This document shows positions 24,977-33,853 of a stretch of 64,000 bases of DNA, piece by piece. A program made the position numbers and the translations under genes. Position 1 is the first letter of the stretch. Every line of letters starts with the position of its first letter. Origin of the DNA: Paenibacillus terrigena DSM 21567 (GTDB lineage Bacteria; Bacillota; Bacilli; Paenibacillales; Paenibacillaceae); assembly GCF_000374845.1 (NCBI RefSeq), contig NZ_KB895421.1, positions 62,001-126,000 on the forward strand, given 5' to 3'. A model generated the notes under the pieces. The model was not told the DNA's origin, searched no databases, and worked only from the letters and a program-made list of their open reading frames with translations.

Positions 24977-26188
24977 TTATGGCAGAATCTCTTCGGTAAA
25001 ATAATCCAATATCATACAGCCCGCCCCTTGCGCCACACTATTGTAGTCCGTTGTTGCCTTCGTAATCTCGATATGACTGTTCGGGTAATACGCCATTCGC
25101 TTCAAGGCCGCATCGGATGCCACTTCGTAGAAGAGCGGTTTCGGGACGAGCGTCCCTCCGCAGACCACAACATCCGGATGCAAGAGGAAGATGAGGTTCG
25201 TAAGTCCGATGCCGAAATAATAAGCGGCTTCCTTGATCACTTCCAGACACAGCGGATCTTCTTGTTCAAGCGTATCTAGAATGTGATGGAAGTCGATCTC
25301 TTCCACGTCAGCCACCTGTTCTTGAAGGGATGAGTATTTCCCTCTCTTCATCTGCCGAATGACTTCATTCCGTATCGCCGGCAGACTGCTGTAGGCTTGC
25401 AGACATCCATAAGAGCCGCAGGAACAACGCTGCCCATGAATATCGACAATGATATGACCGAAGGCATCCTCCATACCGTTCTTATGGCTCACCATGCGGC
25501 CATTCTGAATGACACCGCAGCGAATCCCCATGTCGCTCGAGACGAACACGAGGCTGTCCTTATCCTTCCAATGGTTCTTCCGATATTCTGCTAGAGCCGC
25601 CAGATTGGTTCCATTATCGAGCAGCACGAGCGTGTTATTTTGCTTCGTCAAATATTCTACAATATTTAGATCCCAGCCCTCCGCCTTGAACGAATGATGG
25701 TGGATCGCGCCCCGCTCAGGATCGATCGGATCCAGGACTCCTACGCCGATGCCAAGCAGTTTATCTCTATGGATATGATGTTCCGCGAGCAGAAGATCGA
25801 TACACTCGGTTACGTAATTCAACGTGTACTCACCTGTGTACTGTTCATTCATCTTGAGCTTCTTGGATCCTAGAATATCGAGACTCAAATTCAGGAGCAG
25901 TACGGTAGTGTAAAGGTTGGTCACCTCAACGCCAATTAAATAATGGGCATTCGGATTGATCTCATACATCAGAGGTTTCCGCCCCCCGCTCGACTCCCCT
26001 AGACCGCTGTCCTGCACGAGCCCCACTTGCGCCAGCTCGTCCAACAGGCGTGCACAAGTTGTATGCTTGTAGCCCGTCATTTCTGACAGAATATTAATCC
26101 TTACCGCACCTAACTTGCGGATCAGGCTATATAGAAGTTTTAAGCTTTTCATCTTTGGCGATGTCACACCAACGAATTCCGTTAACAT
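24977..26188 (-). CDS. ROK-family transcriptional regulator (NagC/XylR-like)
   Basis: Sugar-responsive repressor of 403 residues: an N-terminal winged helix (about 10-75, INILSEMTGYKHTTCARLLDE) then a ROK domain. The zinc motif HGQRCSCGSYGCLQ is present around residues 255-270. The ATP-binding DxGxT of sugar kinases is not seen where GVEVTN stands, so it should be a regulator rather than a kinase. ATG 26188 has GGAGGG upstream. It lies between deoC and the purine nucleoside phosphorylase gene on the opposite strand and could control either, but its ligand is unknown. Confidence 0.88.
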   Translation of the reverse strand: MLTEFVGVTSPKMKSLKLLYSLIRKLGAVRINILSEMTGYKHTTCARLLDELAQVGLVQDSGLGESSGGRKPLMYEINPNAHYLIGVEVTNLYTTVLLLNLSLDILGSKKLKMNEQYTGEYTLNYVTECIDLLLAEHHIHRDKLLGIGVGVLDPIDPERGAIHHHSFKAEGWDLNIVEYLTKQNNTLVLLDNGTNLAALAEYRKNHWKDKDSLVFVSSDMGIRCGVIQNGRMVSHKNGMEDAFGHIIVDIHGQRCSCGSYGCLQAYSSLPAIRNEVIRQMKRGKYSSLQEQVADVEEIDFHHILDTLEQEDPLCLEVIKEAAYYFGIGLTNLIFLLHPDVVVCGGTLVPKPLFYEVASDAALKRMAYYPNSHIEITKATTDYNSVAQGAGCMILDYFTEEILP

Positions 26189-26413
26189 AATGCCCTCCAG
26201 AACAGTTCATTTGATCGTCTATGCCTCTCATTATACAACAAAAAAATGCCTAACAGCGGTTATGGGCCTCCCCTTTAATCATTTTCTGGTTTTTCTACAC
26301 ATCACCCTCCCAACTTTACCTATATATTTGAGTAAAGATGATTGATTACACCAATTAATTGAACATTCTATAGATATTCATTTCTATCTTTTATTCAATT
26401 TGAATTTTTCTTA

Positions 26414-26442
26414 TTTACTTTCAGGATAAGATCCGATACACT
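26414..26442 (+). promoter_or_regulatory. Promoter of the purine nucleoside phosphorylase gene
   Basis: TTTACT (26414-26419), 17-base spacer, TACACT (26437-26442), about 44 bases before the chosen ATG. The region back to 26189 is AT-rich and holds no gene. Confidence 0.45.
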
Positions 26443-26485
26443 TGAACCATACTAAATGAATAAGCACTTAGGAGGTATGAGATTC

Positions 26486-27307
26486 ATGCATAACTTAGAA
26501 CAAATTAACGAAGCAAGCGATTTCTTACGAACCAAGACGGATTATCGTCCAACGATCGGTATGATTTTGGGTTCCGGCTTAGGCACACTTGCTGACGAGA
26601 TTGAAAACCCTTTCAAAATCCCATATAGCCAAATCCCGCACTTTGCAAAATCCGGTGCTGTAGGCCATGCGAATGAATTGGTCATCGGACAGCTTCAAGG
26701 CAAGACCGTTGTAGCGATGAAAGGCCGCTTCCACTACTACGAAGGTTTTACGCTCGATGAGGTGACATTCCCGGTTCGTGTCATGAAAGCGTTAGGTGTA
26801 GAGAATATTCTCATCACCAATGCATGCGGAGCAGTTAATACGTCTTTTAACCCTGGCGATTTGATGCTGATTACCGATCACATTAATCTCGTGGGCACCA
26901 ATCCGTTAATTGGACCGAATAATGATGCGCTCGGCACACGTTTCCCTGACGTCTCTCAAGTCTACAACCGTGAATTGCGTACGCTTGCCGCTGAGGTTGC
27001 GAAGGAACAAGACATGAGCTTGCAAGAAGGCGTCTATGCTTGGTGGAGCGGACCGGCTTATGAGACGCCAGCTGAAATTCGGATGATTCGTACGCTTGGC
27101 GCCGATGCCGTCGGGATGTCGACGGTTCCTGAAGCCGTCGTTGCGGTGCATGGCAATATGAAGGTGCTCGGTATTTCCTGCTTAACGAATATGGCTTGCG
27201 GGATTCTTGATCAACCTTTGAATCATGAAGAAGTGATCGAAGTCGCAAGCCAAGTAAGAGCGAAATTCGTGGAACTCGTCAAAGGCATTTTGTGCAAAAT
27301 GAAGTAA
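26486..27307 (+). CDS. pupG: Purine nucleoside phosphorylase (PupG/PunA, trimeric type)
   Basis: Splits guanosine, inosine and their deoxy forms with phosphate to give base and (deoxy)ribose-1-phosphate. 273 residues, close to Bacillus PupG. Motifs: phosphate loop GMILGSGLGTLADEIENP, GRFHYYEG, NACGAVNTSFNPGDLM, the GPAYETPAEIRMIRTLG box, and VGMSTVPEAVVA. Gln and Trp replacements occur near EGVYAWWSGP, where many homologues have a less bulky sequence. The start is ATG 26486, 10 bases after AGGAGG; an ATG directly abutting that site (26477) is too close. It feeds the same pathway as deoC. Confidence 0.93.
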   Translation: MHNLEQINEASDFLRTKTDYRPTIGMILGSGLGTLADEIENPFKIPYSQIPHFAKSGAVGHANELVIGQLQGKTVVAMKGRFHYYEGFTLDEVTFPVRVMKALGVENILITNACGAVNTSFNPGDLMLITDHINLVGTNPLIGPNNDALGTRFPDVSQVYNRELRTLAAEVAKEQDMSLQEGVYAWWSGPAYETPAEIRMIRTLGADAVGMSTVPEAVVAVHGNMKVLGISCLTNMACGILDQPLNHEEVIEVASQVRAKFVELVKGILCKMK

Positions 27308-27381
27308 AGAGGCGGCACCCCTTCAATATATATCGGCTTCTCTAGCTCGGGTAACCGAGTAGCTATATTTAACACCCAAGC

Positions 27382-27422
27382 AAAAAAGACCCTGAACCGC
27401 CAAAGTTCACAGGGTCTTTTTT
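27382..27422. terminator. Bidirectional terminator between pupG and VanY-like gene
   Basis: Arms AAAAAAGACCCTG (27382-27394) and CAGGGTCTTTTTT (27410-27422), 13-bp perfect stem. Confidence 0.92.
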
Positions 27423-27457
27423 GTTATTTTAAAAAGCCATTATTTGTGCCTATTCTT

Positions 27458-28291
27458 CTACGCTTTCGTCGAACCCGTATCATCAAGGTATTGTTCCAAC
27501 GTCACGCCTGCAGCCGCAATTTCCTTCGCCAGATCTACGCCGACATAACGAATATGCCAAGGCTCATAGACATAGCCGGTAACATCCTCTTTCCCTTCGA
27601 GATAACGAATAATGAATCCGTACTCCGCAGCATGCTCTGCAAGCCACTTGCCTTCCGTCGTATCCCCGAACATCTGCTCAAGGCCGAAGCTTGCACTCTC
27701 ACTAGATACATCCATCGCAAGACCTGTCTGATGTTCACTTTTCCCAGGAACCGCACTTACCTTCTCCGCGTATTCACGACCGTTTCTTTTCACATTGCTG
27801 TTAAACACAGTCACTTGGCGTTTATACGAGCGGTACCCCGATACGGCAAACAGATGAATCCCATCCTGCTTCCCGCCTTCGAACAGCTTCTCCAGCGCTT
27901 CAGCGGCTTCTTTGCGCATCAGACGCTTCTCTACTTTCTCATTAAAAGAAAACTTCACATTCGGCTCCACCAAGTCAGGCGGTTCATAGCCATCGGGCAA
28001 GGATCGTTGTTTGTTGACAACGACTGCCATGGATTCCGGATTCGTCACTACTTCTTTATCCCCCTGCTGGGTAACTGTCTTGCTAAGCGCATATTCACTA
28101 GCAAGCGTTGATTGAGTCTTATCTCCGTCAGGTTTCTCCTGTTGTTCTCCCGTATTCCCCTGCTGCTCCTCTGCCGACGTCTCAGAATCGGCATGTACCG
28201 ATTGAACGATTTCTGTCGATTTACAAGCAGTCAAGCCGACACATAGTGCGAGTAACATCGACATCAGCACCCGTTTCTTGACTTTGTTCAT
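27458..28291 (-). CDS. D-alanyl-D-alanine carboxypeptidase, M15 (VanY) lipoprotein
   Basis: Extracellular zinc peptidase that trims the terminal D-Ala of peptidoglycan stems. 277 residues: a signal peptide with lipobox LTAC (Cys near 23), a Gln/Glu-rich low-complexity linker (about 35-60), and an M15B domain with the zinc motifs SEHQTGLAMDV and EPWHIRYVG plus SGYRSYKRQ. ATG 28291 has GGGAGAG upstream; GTG 28294 directly before it is the alternative. No VanS/VanR or ligase is adjacent, so this is a housekeeping-type enzyme rather than a glycopeptide resistance cluster. Confidence 0.92.
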   Translation of the reverse strand: MNKVKKRVLMSMLLALCVGLTACKSTEIVQSVHADSETSAEEQQGNTGEQQEKPDGDKTQSTLASEYALSKTVTQQGDKEVVTNPESMAVVVNKQRSLPDGYEPPDLVEPNVKFSFNEKVEKRLMRKEAAEALEKLFEGGKQDGIHLFAVSGYRSYKRQVTVFNSNVKRNGREYAEKVSAVPGKSEHQTGLAMDVSSESASFGLEQMFGDTTEGKWLAEHAAEYGFIIRYLEGKEDVTGYVYEPWHIRYVGVDLAKEIAAAGVTLEQYLDDTGSTKA

Positions 28292-28415
28292 CACAGTCTC
28301 TCCCTACTCTTCACATGTTGATAGCTCTTTTAAGTATAATCGAGTGGAAAATAGGGGTCAACATCCGACAAATTCTATCAAAAATGCAAAAATGTCCATT
28401 CGACGAAAACTTGCA

Positions 28416-28445
28416 TTGACAGCATTACCCAGGCAGGCCTACAAT
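28416..28445 (+). promoter_or_regulatory. Promoter of the Fsr-like transporter
   Basis: TTGACA (28416-28421), 18-base spacer, TACAAT (28440-28445). It predicts a leader of about 130 bases before the coding region. Confidence 0.6.
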
Positions 28446-28582
28446 ACAGTTTATTATATTGCTAAGGTAGGCGAACCCTTTGGATTCTAAGGCTCCACGC
28501 CTGAATCAAGAAGGGTTCTTCCAGCACTCGGAACGTATCGTCTCCCTCGTCCTTCAGAGGATGTACAGCATGGAAGAAAGGT

Positions 28583-29803
28583 GTGATCCGCAGGGTGACA
28601 AATGCAAAGAGCGCGACTGCTGCGCAGACGGTATTCCCGATTATATTCGCGGTATGCTTCGTCCATTTATTGAATGATACCGTCCAGGCGGTCATTCCTT
28701 CGATTTACCCGATCCTAAAAGTATCGCTAGATCTCAGCTATACCCAGATCGGTCTCATCGGATTTGCGCTAAGCGGCACGGCGTCGGTCCTTCAACCCAT
28801 CATTGGCTTGTACACCGACCGCAGACCAATGCCATACTTGCTGCCGATCGGCGTCGTATTTACACTTGCTGGTGTCATCAGCGTCGCATTCGCGTCCCAT
28901 TTCTTGATGGTCATGCTCGCCGTTATTCTCATCGGAATCGGCTCTGCGATTTTCCATCCGGAATCCTCAAGGGTTGCATTCCTAGCTGCCGGCCCACGCA
29001 AAGGCATGGCGCAGTCCATTTTCCAATTTGGCGGGAACGCCGGGCAAGCCCTTGCACCGATTATGACGATCCTGATCTTCGCCAAAGTCGGTCAATTCGG
29101 AGCCATTTGGTTCTCTTTTGCCTCGATTATCGCGATTGTCGTCCAATTCTTCGTCGGCAGATGGTATGCAGGTTATCTACATACGACCCAGCTTGAGCGC
29201 AAACAACATGCGAAAGTCGTCAAGGCGAACCCACTCAATCGGAACGCAACGGCATTTGCGATCTTCATCTTAATGCTCTTATTGTTCTCAAAGAACGTCT
29301 ATACGGCGGCGATCTCAAATTACTACTCGTTCTATTTAATGGAACATTTCCATGTGAGCCTGCAAATGGCGCAGATTGTGTTATTCGTCTTCTTGATTTC
29401 GAATGTCATCGGGCTTCTCATCGGTGGGGCACTGACGGATCGATTCGGACGGAGGAATATTATCTGGTTCTCCATTCTCGGCACGGCGCCTTTCTCCCTT
29501 GCGCTGCCTTACGCGAATTTCACGGTATCGATCATCTTGCTCGTTCTCGTCGGATTGATCTTATCCTCCGCGTTCTCGATTATTGTCGTCTACGCACATG
29601 AGCTGCTGCCAGGCAAGGTCGGTCTCGTGTCAGGCATTTTCTTCGGCATCTCGTTCGGACTTGGCGGGATTGGCACGGCGTTTCTGGGAAATCTAGCGGA
29701 TACGGCAGGAATCCCGTACATCATGCAGCTTACTTCCTATCTGCCGCTGCTCGGTCTCTTAACCGTCTTCCTACCAACCGACCAGAAGCTGAGCCAGCCC
29801 TAA
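28583..29803 (+). CDS. MFS efflux transporter, fosmidomycin-resistance (Fsr/YfnC) type
   Basis: Twelve-helix membrane transporter of about 406 residues. The N-terminal IIFAVCFVHLLNDTVQAVIP, GSAIFHPESSRVAFLAAG and SIFQFGGNAGQALAP are close to Bacillus YfnC and Fsr, which export small drugs. The substrate is not predictable. The start is uncertain: GTG 28583 is the longest, and GTG 28595 (VTNAKSATAAQ) leaves the usual short cytoplasmic tail; neither has a good ribosome site. A 65-codon frame (28480-28677) overlaps this start. ilvA follows after 80 bases. Confidence 0.85.
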   Translation: MIRRVTNAKSATAAQTVFPIIFAVCFVHLLNDTVQAVIPSIYPILKVSLDLSYTQIGLIGFALSGTASVLQPIIGLYTDRRPMPYLLPIGVVFTLAGVISVAFASHFLMVMLAVILIGIGSAIFHPESSRVAFLAAGPRKGMAQSIFQFGGNAGQALAPIMTILIFAKVGQFGAIWFSFASIIAIVVQFFVGRWYAGYLHTTQLERKQHAKVVKANPLNRNATAFAIFILMLLLFSKNVYTAAISNYYSFYLMEHFHVSLQMAQIVLFVFLISNVIGLLIGGALTDRFGRRNIIWFSILGTAPFSLALPYANFTVSIILLVLVGLILSSAFSIIVVYAHELLPGKVGLVSGIFFGISFGLGGIGTAFLGNLADTAGIPYIMQLTSYLPLLGLLTVFLPTDQKLSQP

Positions 29804-29883
29804 ATCAGAACTCGTAATTCATAGAAACAACGCTTACAATAGTTGAATAGAAGACTCTAAGATTCAGAAAGAAGGGATTCACC

Positions 29884-31149
29884 GTGCAGAACGATTCCGC
29901 CGTCAAGACGGTATCCATGGAAGATATCATCTTGGCGCATCACATGCTGAAAAATGTCATCACACGGACACCGCTGCAGCATGATGCCAAATTATCCGAA
30001 AAGTATGGTTGTAACGTCTATATCAAACGCGAGGACCTTCAAATTGTCCGTTCGTTCAAATTACGTGGTGCTTATAATCTCATTCGGAACTTGTCCGAGT
30101 TAGAGCTTCAGCAAGGCATCGTCTGCGCGAGTGCAGGAAACCATGCGCAAGGTGTCGCATTCTCATGTAATGCGCTGCAAATTCAAGGCAAGATCTTCAT
30201 GCCAAGCACGACGCCAAGGCAGAAAATTACGCAAGTGAAGCGATTCGGAGGTTCATACGTTGAGGTCATTCTAACGGGAGATACCTATGATGATGCTTAT
30301 GACGCGGCGATGAAGACTTGTGAGGAGCATGGCATGAAATTCGTGCATCCTTTTGATGATCCGAAGATTATTGCGGGCAACGGGACGGTAGGTATGGAGA
30401 TTTTCGAGAAATTGGATACGCCAGCCGACTACGTCTTCGTTACCATTGGGGGCGGCGGACTCGCAGCGGGGGTCGGTACGTATGTGAAAGCCGTCAGTCC
30501 TTCGACCAAAATGATCGGCGTCGAACCGCTTGGGGCTGCTTCCATGCAGGAATCGCTAAGACTGGGCGAAGTTGTGCCTTTAGACAATATCGATAAATTC
30601 GTAGATGGCGCTGCGGTCAAACGTGTCGGCAATCTCACCTTTGATATATGTAAAGATCTGATCGATGACATCGTTCTGGTCCCTGAAGGCAAAGCTTGTA
30701 CGACCATTCTCGATCTTTATAACGAAAACGCCATCGTCGTCGAACCAGCAGGATCACTGCCGATCGCAGCACTCGACTACTACCGAGACGAAATTCGCGG
30801 GAAAACGGTCGTCTGTGTCATCAGCGGCGGCAACAATGATATCGACCGGATGCAGGAAATTAAAGAACGCTCGTTAATTTTCGAAGGCTTGAAGCATTAT
30901 TTCGTCCTTAATTTCCCGCAGCGGGCTGGTGCATTACGTGAATTCCTCGATGATGTATTAGGTCCGAATGATGATATTACGCGATTCGAATATACGAAGA
31001 AGAATGATAAGAACAACGGTCCCGCACTCGTCGGCATCGAGCTGAAGCATCGCGAGGATTATGACGCTTTAATCGCTAACATGAAGAAGAAGGGTATTAC
31101 CTATAACGAAATTAACAATGATCCGGTCTTGTTCAATCTATTGATTTGA
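29884..31149 (+). CDS. ilvA: Threonine dehydratase (biosynthetic)
   Basis: PLP enzyme converting threonine to 2-oxobutyrate and ammonia, the first step towards isoleucine. 421 residues, as in Bacillus IlvA. The PLP Lys59 is in RSFKLRGAYN, the phosphate-binding loop is GGGGLAAG, and a single ACT-like regulatory domain (about 335-420) begins HYFVLNFPQRAGALREFL. The GTG start at 29884 has GAAGGG 7 bases upstream. Its 3' end overlaps the converging GPH transporter by 12 bases with no terminator between, so antisense read-through is possible. Confidence 0.95.
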   Translation: MQNDSAVKTVSMEDIILAHHMLKNVITRTPLQHDAKLSEKYGCNVYIKREDLQIVRSFKLRGAYNLIRNLSELELQQGIVCASAGNHAQGVAFSCNALQIQGKIFMPSTTPRQKITQVKRFGGSYVEVILTGDTYDDAYDAAMKTCEEHGMKFVHPFDDPKIIAGNGTVGMEIFEKLDTPADYVFVTIGGGGLAAGVGTYVKAVSPSTKMIGVEPLGAASMQESLRLGEVVPLDNIDKFVDGAAVKRVGNLTFDICKDLIDDIVLVPEGKACTTILDLYNENAIVVEPAGSLPIAALDYYRDEIRGKTVVCVISGGNNDIDRMQEIKERSLIFEGLKHYFVLNFPQRAGALREFLDDVLGPNDDITRFEYTKKNDKNNGPALVGIELKHREDYDALIANMKKKGITYNEINNDPVLFNLLI

Positions 31150-32430
31150 TCCATTCGCACGCGTGTGTCGTAGCGGATAAGCATAGAAGAAGATCAGTCC
31201 AATCAGCAGCGCTAGAATCGGGATTCCGCTGAGCATCCAGCGGATCCCGGCGGCAACGCTGTCCGGCTGTACCGCACTCGCAGCACTGTAACCGCTCCGC
31301 TCCAAGACGAACCCCATCACGACCGCTTGCAAGGACACGCCCCACCGCACAATAAACCCATTCATCCCGTAATACATCCCTTCCCGACGTTCACCCGTAC
31401 GACGTTCATCTTCATCAATGACCTCGGCCAGCATCACATCGAGCAAGACCATGACACCTGCGAGAACCGCACCGAATCCCGCTGCCGTAGCAATCGCACC
31501 CGGTATACTTCCAACCCACATAAATGGAAGAAGCGCGGCAATGAGCAATACGGTTGTCGCAAGGGCAATGAATCGCGTTCCCCACTTTGAAATGCCACGA
31601 CTCCAAGGATAGATCAAGACCATGGCTACCGCGAAAATCGTACCGAGCATGATCGTATTCATCGTATCCACTTCATGTAGCACATATTTGGTGAAGAACG
31701 GAATGGCTGCGGGCAAAAGCGCAAAGCAGAACTGCACGCAGAAGCTACCGAGGACGTAACGGACGAAAGCTTTATTCGTCGCCGTGTAGCGAATCGCTTG
31801 ACCAACCGAGAACGTAACGATTTTGACATCAGTGCGCTCCTTCGAACCGAGCCAGGAGATAAAGAAGAAGACGGCGACGATCACGCCGAACATAACGCCC
31901 ATGCTCGCCCATCCCATCTGGGTGTAGAGAAGCGGCGGGATGGCAACTCCGACGACCATACCAATAATGCCGAAGAACTGGCGCCATGAAGACGCGGTCG
32001 CACGTTCACGAAGCGAAGTGAACATTTCCGGGAACAATGCTGTCCAGTTTAAGACGAGCATGACGGATACCATATCGTAGAGCATCACGATGATCAGGAA
32101 ATACCAGAAGAGCGCTGCGCCCTCTACGAACGGTGTCCAGATGAGAGTAAACAGGAGCGCAACGGGTACGATTCCGGCGAGGATATAGGGTTTTCTGCGT
32201 CCCCATCGTGATGAGGTGCGATCGGATAGATGCCCGAAAATCGGGTTCATAACGGCACATACAATGCCATGGAAGACCATCGCGATACTAATGAGCGCAG
32301 GGCGTACACCGAGATGATCCACATAATAGAAAACGGCGTACGTCGCGAACATTTGTGCAATCAGATTAACAGGAAAATTACCACTGCAATAGGCGAGAAT
32401 AGGACGAATCGAGAGCCGGTTTGTGTGCAT
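31138..32430 (-). CDS. MFS transporter of the glycoside-pentoside-hexuronide (GPH) family
   Basis: Cation-coupled sugar importer of 430 residues with about twelve helices. The loop motif DRTSSRWGRRKPYILAG near residue 75 is diagnostic for the GPH/SLC45-like group. It lies 13 bases downstream of a YdjC-type deacetylase on the same strand, which suggests uptake of an N-acetylated or otherwise modified oligosaccharide that the partner deacetylates. ATG 32430 has GGAGAGG upstream; GTG 32436 precedes that choice by two codons. Confidence 0.88.
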   Translation of the reverse strand: MHTNRLSIRPILAYCSGNFPVNLIAQMFATYAVFYYVDHLGVRPALISIAMVFHGIVCAVMNPIFGHLSDRTSSRWGRRKPYILAGIVPVALLFTLIWTPFVEGAALFWYFLIIVMLYDMVSVMLVLNWTALFPEMFTSLRERATASSWRQFFGIIGMVVGVAIPPLLYTQMGWASMGVMFGVIVAVFFFISWLGSKERTDVKIVTFSVGQAIRYTATNKAFVRYVLGSFCVQFCFALLPAAIPFFTKYVLHEVDTMNTIMLGTIFAVAMVLIYPWSRGISKWGTRFIALATTVLLIAALLPFMWVGSIPGAIATAAGFGAVLAGVMVLLDVMLAEVIDEDERRTGERREGMYYGMNGFIVRWGVSLQAVVMGFVLERSGYSAASAVQPDSVAAGIRWMLSGIPILALLIGLIFFYAYPLRHTRANGSNQ

Positions 32431-32443
32431 AAGCACCTCTCCT

Positions 32444-33349
32444 TTACGAATTGCGCTGTGATTCCATCAGGTCACGCCACGAGATCAGACGAATACCCGC
32501 TTCCTGGATCGTCTTCTGAATCAGGGCATCGTGGAACAGCTTTGCCTCCATCCCTCGTTTCTGCGCATAGGGCATGATCGCCTCAAGCTCATCGGTCACG
32601 AAGGCTGGATGAATGATGATCTCCGTTAAGCCCGGCCGAATGTTTCGGAGTAGGTCCGCCATTTGCAGCCTGACATTCATATACGTGTCCCCTTCTTGCA
32701 CCGCATAAGGTAATGACACGAGATCATCGATCATTTGGACGCCCCGCTCCTCCGCGAGTTGAATCCGAGCTGTCGCCATCGGCAGCAATGACTCCGGGAA
32801 CGACGCATCCTCGATCATTCGGCAGGGAAGCCGGAGCGGTAGACCGTAGTGAGTGCAGGCCTCAATGACCGTTTCCAGAAAATCACGTCCTGTCGCTAGC
32901 CCATACAAACTGCCCATATGAATATCCAGATGCGTGGGCTGAATACCTAATGCGATTGCATGTTCAATCTGGGCGTAAATCTCGCGACACACCTCCTCCG
33001 CATTCGCTTGTTTCTCAAATGTCTCGCAGTCTTTCGGGAAGAACAATCCTTCATCGAGCAGGGAAGTTGCCGTATCCCGCCCAGAGACCGGCCCCCACCG
33101 ATACCCCTCCCATTCACTCGTGAACGTGAGATGCACCCCGATATCGAGCTGGGGGTTATTTTTGCAGAATGTTGCCGCTTGCTTTGCCCATGGGCAGGGG
33201 ATCATCACGGTCGCCGAGGAGATATCTCCCGCCAGCAGCAGCTTCTCAATGGCCTCATTCGCTGAACGACACATACCAAAATCATCCGCATTGACAATCA
33301 ACAGCTTCTCCTCCGCACCATATCCTAATTTCTCCGATTGCAAGGCCAT
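32444..33349 (-). CDS. YdjC/ChbG-family carbohydrate deacetylase
   Basis: Metal-dependent deacetylase, 301 residues, cytosolic. Metal ligands are in IVNADDFGMCRSAN (the two Asp) and the HLDIHMG box near residue 140, with IIIHPAF later. Characterised relatives remove the acetyl group from chitobiose-type sugars; the exact sugar is not known here. The ATG has GGAGGG upstream. It is first gene of a two-gene operon with the GPH transporter. No chitinase or regulator is adjacent. The 504-base gap upstream holds repeat family B. Confidence 0.88.
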   Translation of the reverse strand: MALQSEKLGYGAEEKLLIVNADDFGMCRSANEAIEKLLLAGDISSATVMIPCPWAKQAATFCKNNPQLDIGVHLTFTSEWEGYRWGPVSGRDTATSLLDEGLFFPKDCETFEKQANAEEVCREIYAQIEHAIALGIQPTHLDIHMGSLYGLATGRDFLETVIEACTHYGLPLRLPCRMIEDASFPESLLPMATARIQLAEERGVQMIDDLVSLPYAVQEGDTYMNVRLQMADLLRNIRPGLTEIIIHPAFVTDELEAIMPYAQKRGMEAKLFHDALIQKTIQEAGIRLISWRDLMESQRNS

Positions 33350-33518
33350 GGCTGTCCCTCCTTCACGTTCCCCGTTAGTTTCTTACTAACCAATTTATGT
33401 GAAAACGTGTACAGATTATGCTGGGCGTTTAACAAGTTACTTCAGCTTTGCCGCTATCATCTTACACGTACAACCCCACCCTACTAACCCTCAACTTCAA
33501 CCCGCTCAACACATGCCA

Positions 33519-33708
33519 TATATTGGATTTCTGCACTAACTTTAGCCTAAAGTGCCTCACCTCGCACCCTATATTGGATTTCTGCATTAACTTGTGGGAG
33601 ATCTGACGTAATCGAGGCAGTTTGAGCCTCCTATCGTGCGACAATCCATGATAAACAACAAAATGGTCCAATTTCGCCTGCTATCCTACATAAAATCCAG
33701 TATAGAGC
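33519..33708. repeat. Repeat family B, copy 1
   Basis: Two identical 17-mers TATATTGGATTTCTGCA (33519-33535 and 33570-33586) are followed by the near-inverted unit TGCGACAATCCATGATA (33637-33653) and a tail ending in AAAATCCAGTATAGAGC. The order of units, and the words CAATCCATGATAA and ACAAAATG, recur at 39871-40015. Confidence 0.65.
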
Positions 33709-33821
33709 ACTCACATCTCCCTCTTATCCCTTGGTTCACGCGTAATTGTGCAAATCCCCCTCGCACAGCGCATGCCTCACCCAAAATTACACTCGCTCGA
33801 CGTTCTAGCAACAACCAAAAA

Positions 33822-33847
33822 ACACCCCCATGGTTCCATGGAGGTGT
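33822..33847 (-). terminator. Terminator of the CopC-CopD gene
   Basis: Arms ACACCCCCATGG and CCATGGAGGTGT (one mismatch, 2-base loop). On the minus strand it is followed by a T-run (complement of 33816-33821). Confidence 0.8.
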
Positions 33848-33853
33848 AATTCG

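Larger units (their letters stand above)
33350..33853. other. Intergenic region with repeat family B copy 1
   Basis: No gene seen. The left part (33350-33518) presumably holds the promoter of the deacetylase operon, but I cannot point to clear boxes. 33519-33708 is the repeat; 33822-33847 is a terminator for the converging CopC-CopD gene. Confidence 0.6.

Noticed and set aside
27458-28291. Glycopeptide-resistance cluster (VanY and VanW proteins in one window)
   Set aside because: The two genes are 7 kb apart, and no VanR/VanS, VanH, ligase or VanX is present; both are common housekeeping genes in this group.
28480-28677. 65-codon frame at the start of the Fsr-like pump as an independent gene
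   Set aside because: No good ribosome site and no domain; kept only as a possible leader frame in the findings.
33519-33708. CRISPR array
   Set aside because: Only two identical 17-mers occur, with a third inverted and degenerate; no regular spacing and no cas genes.
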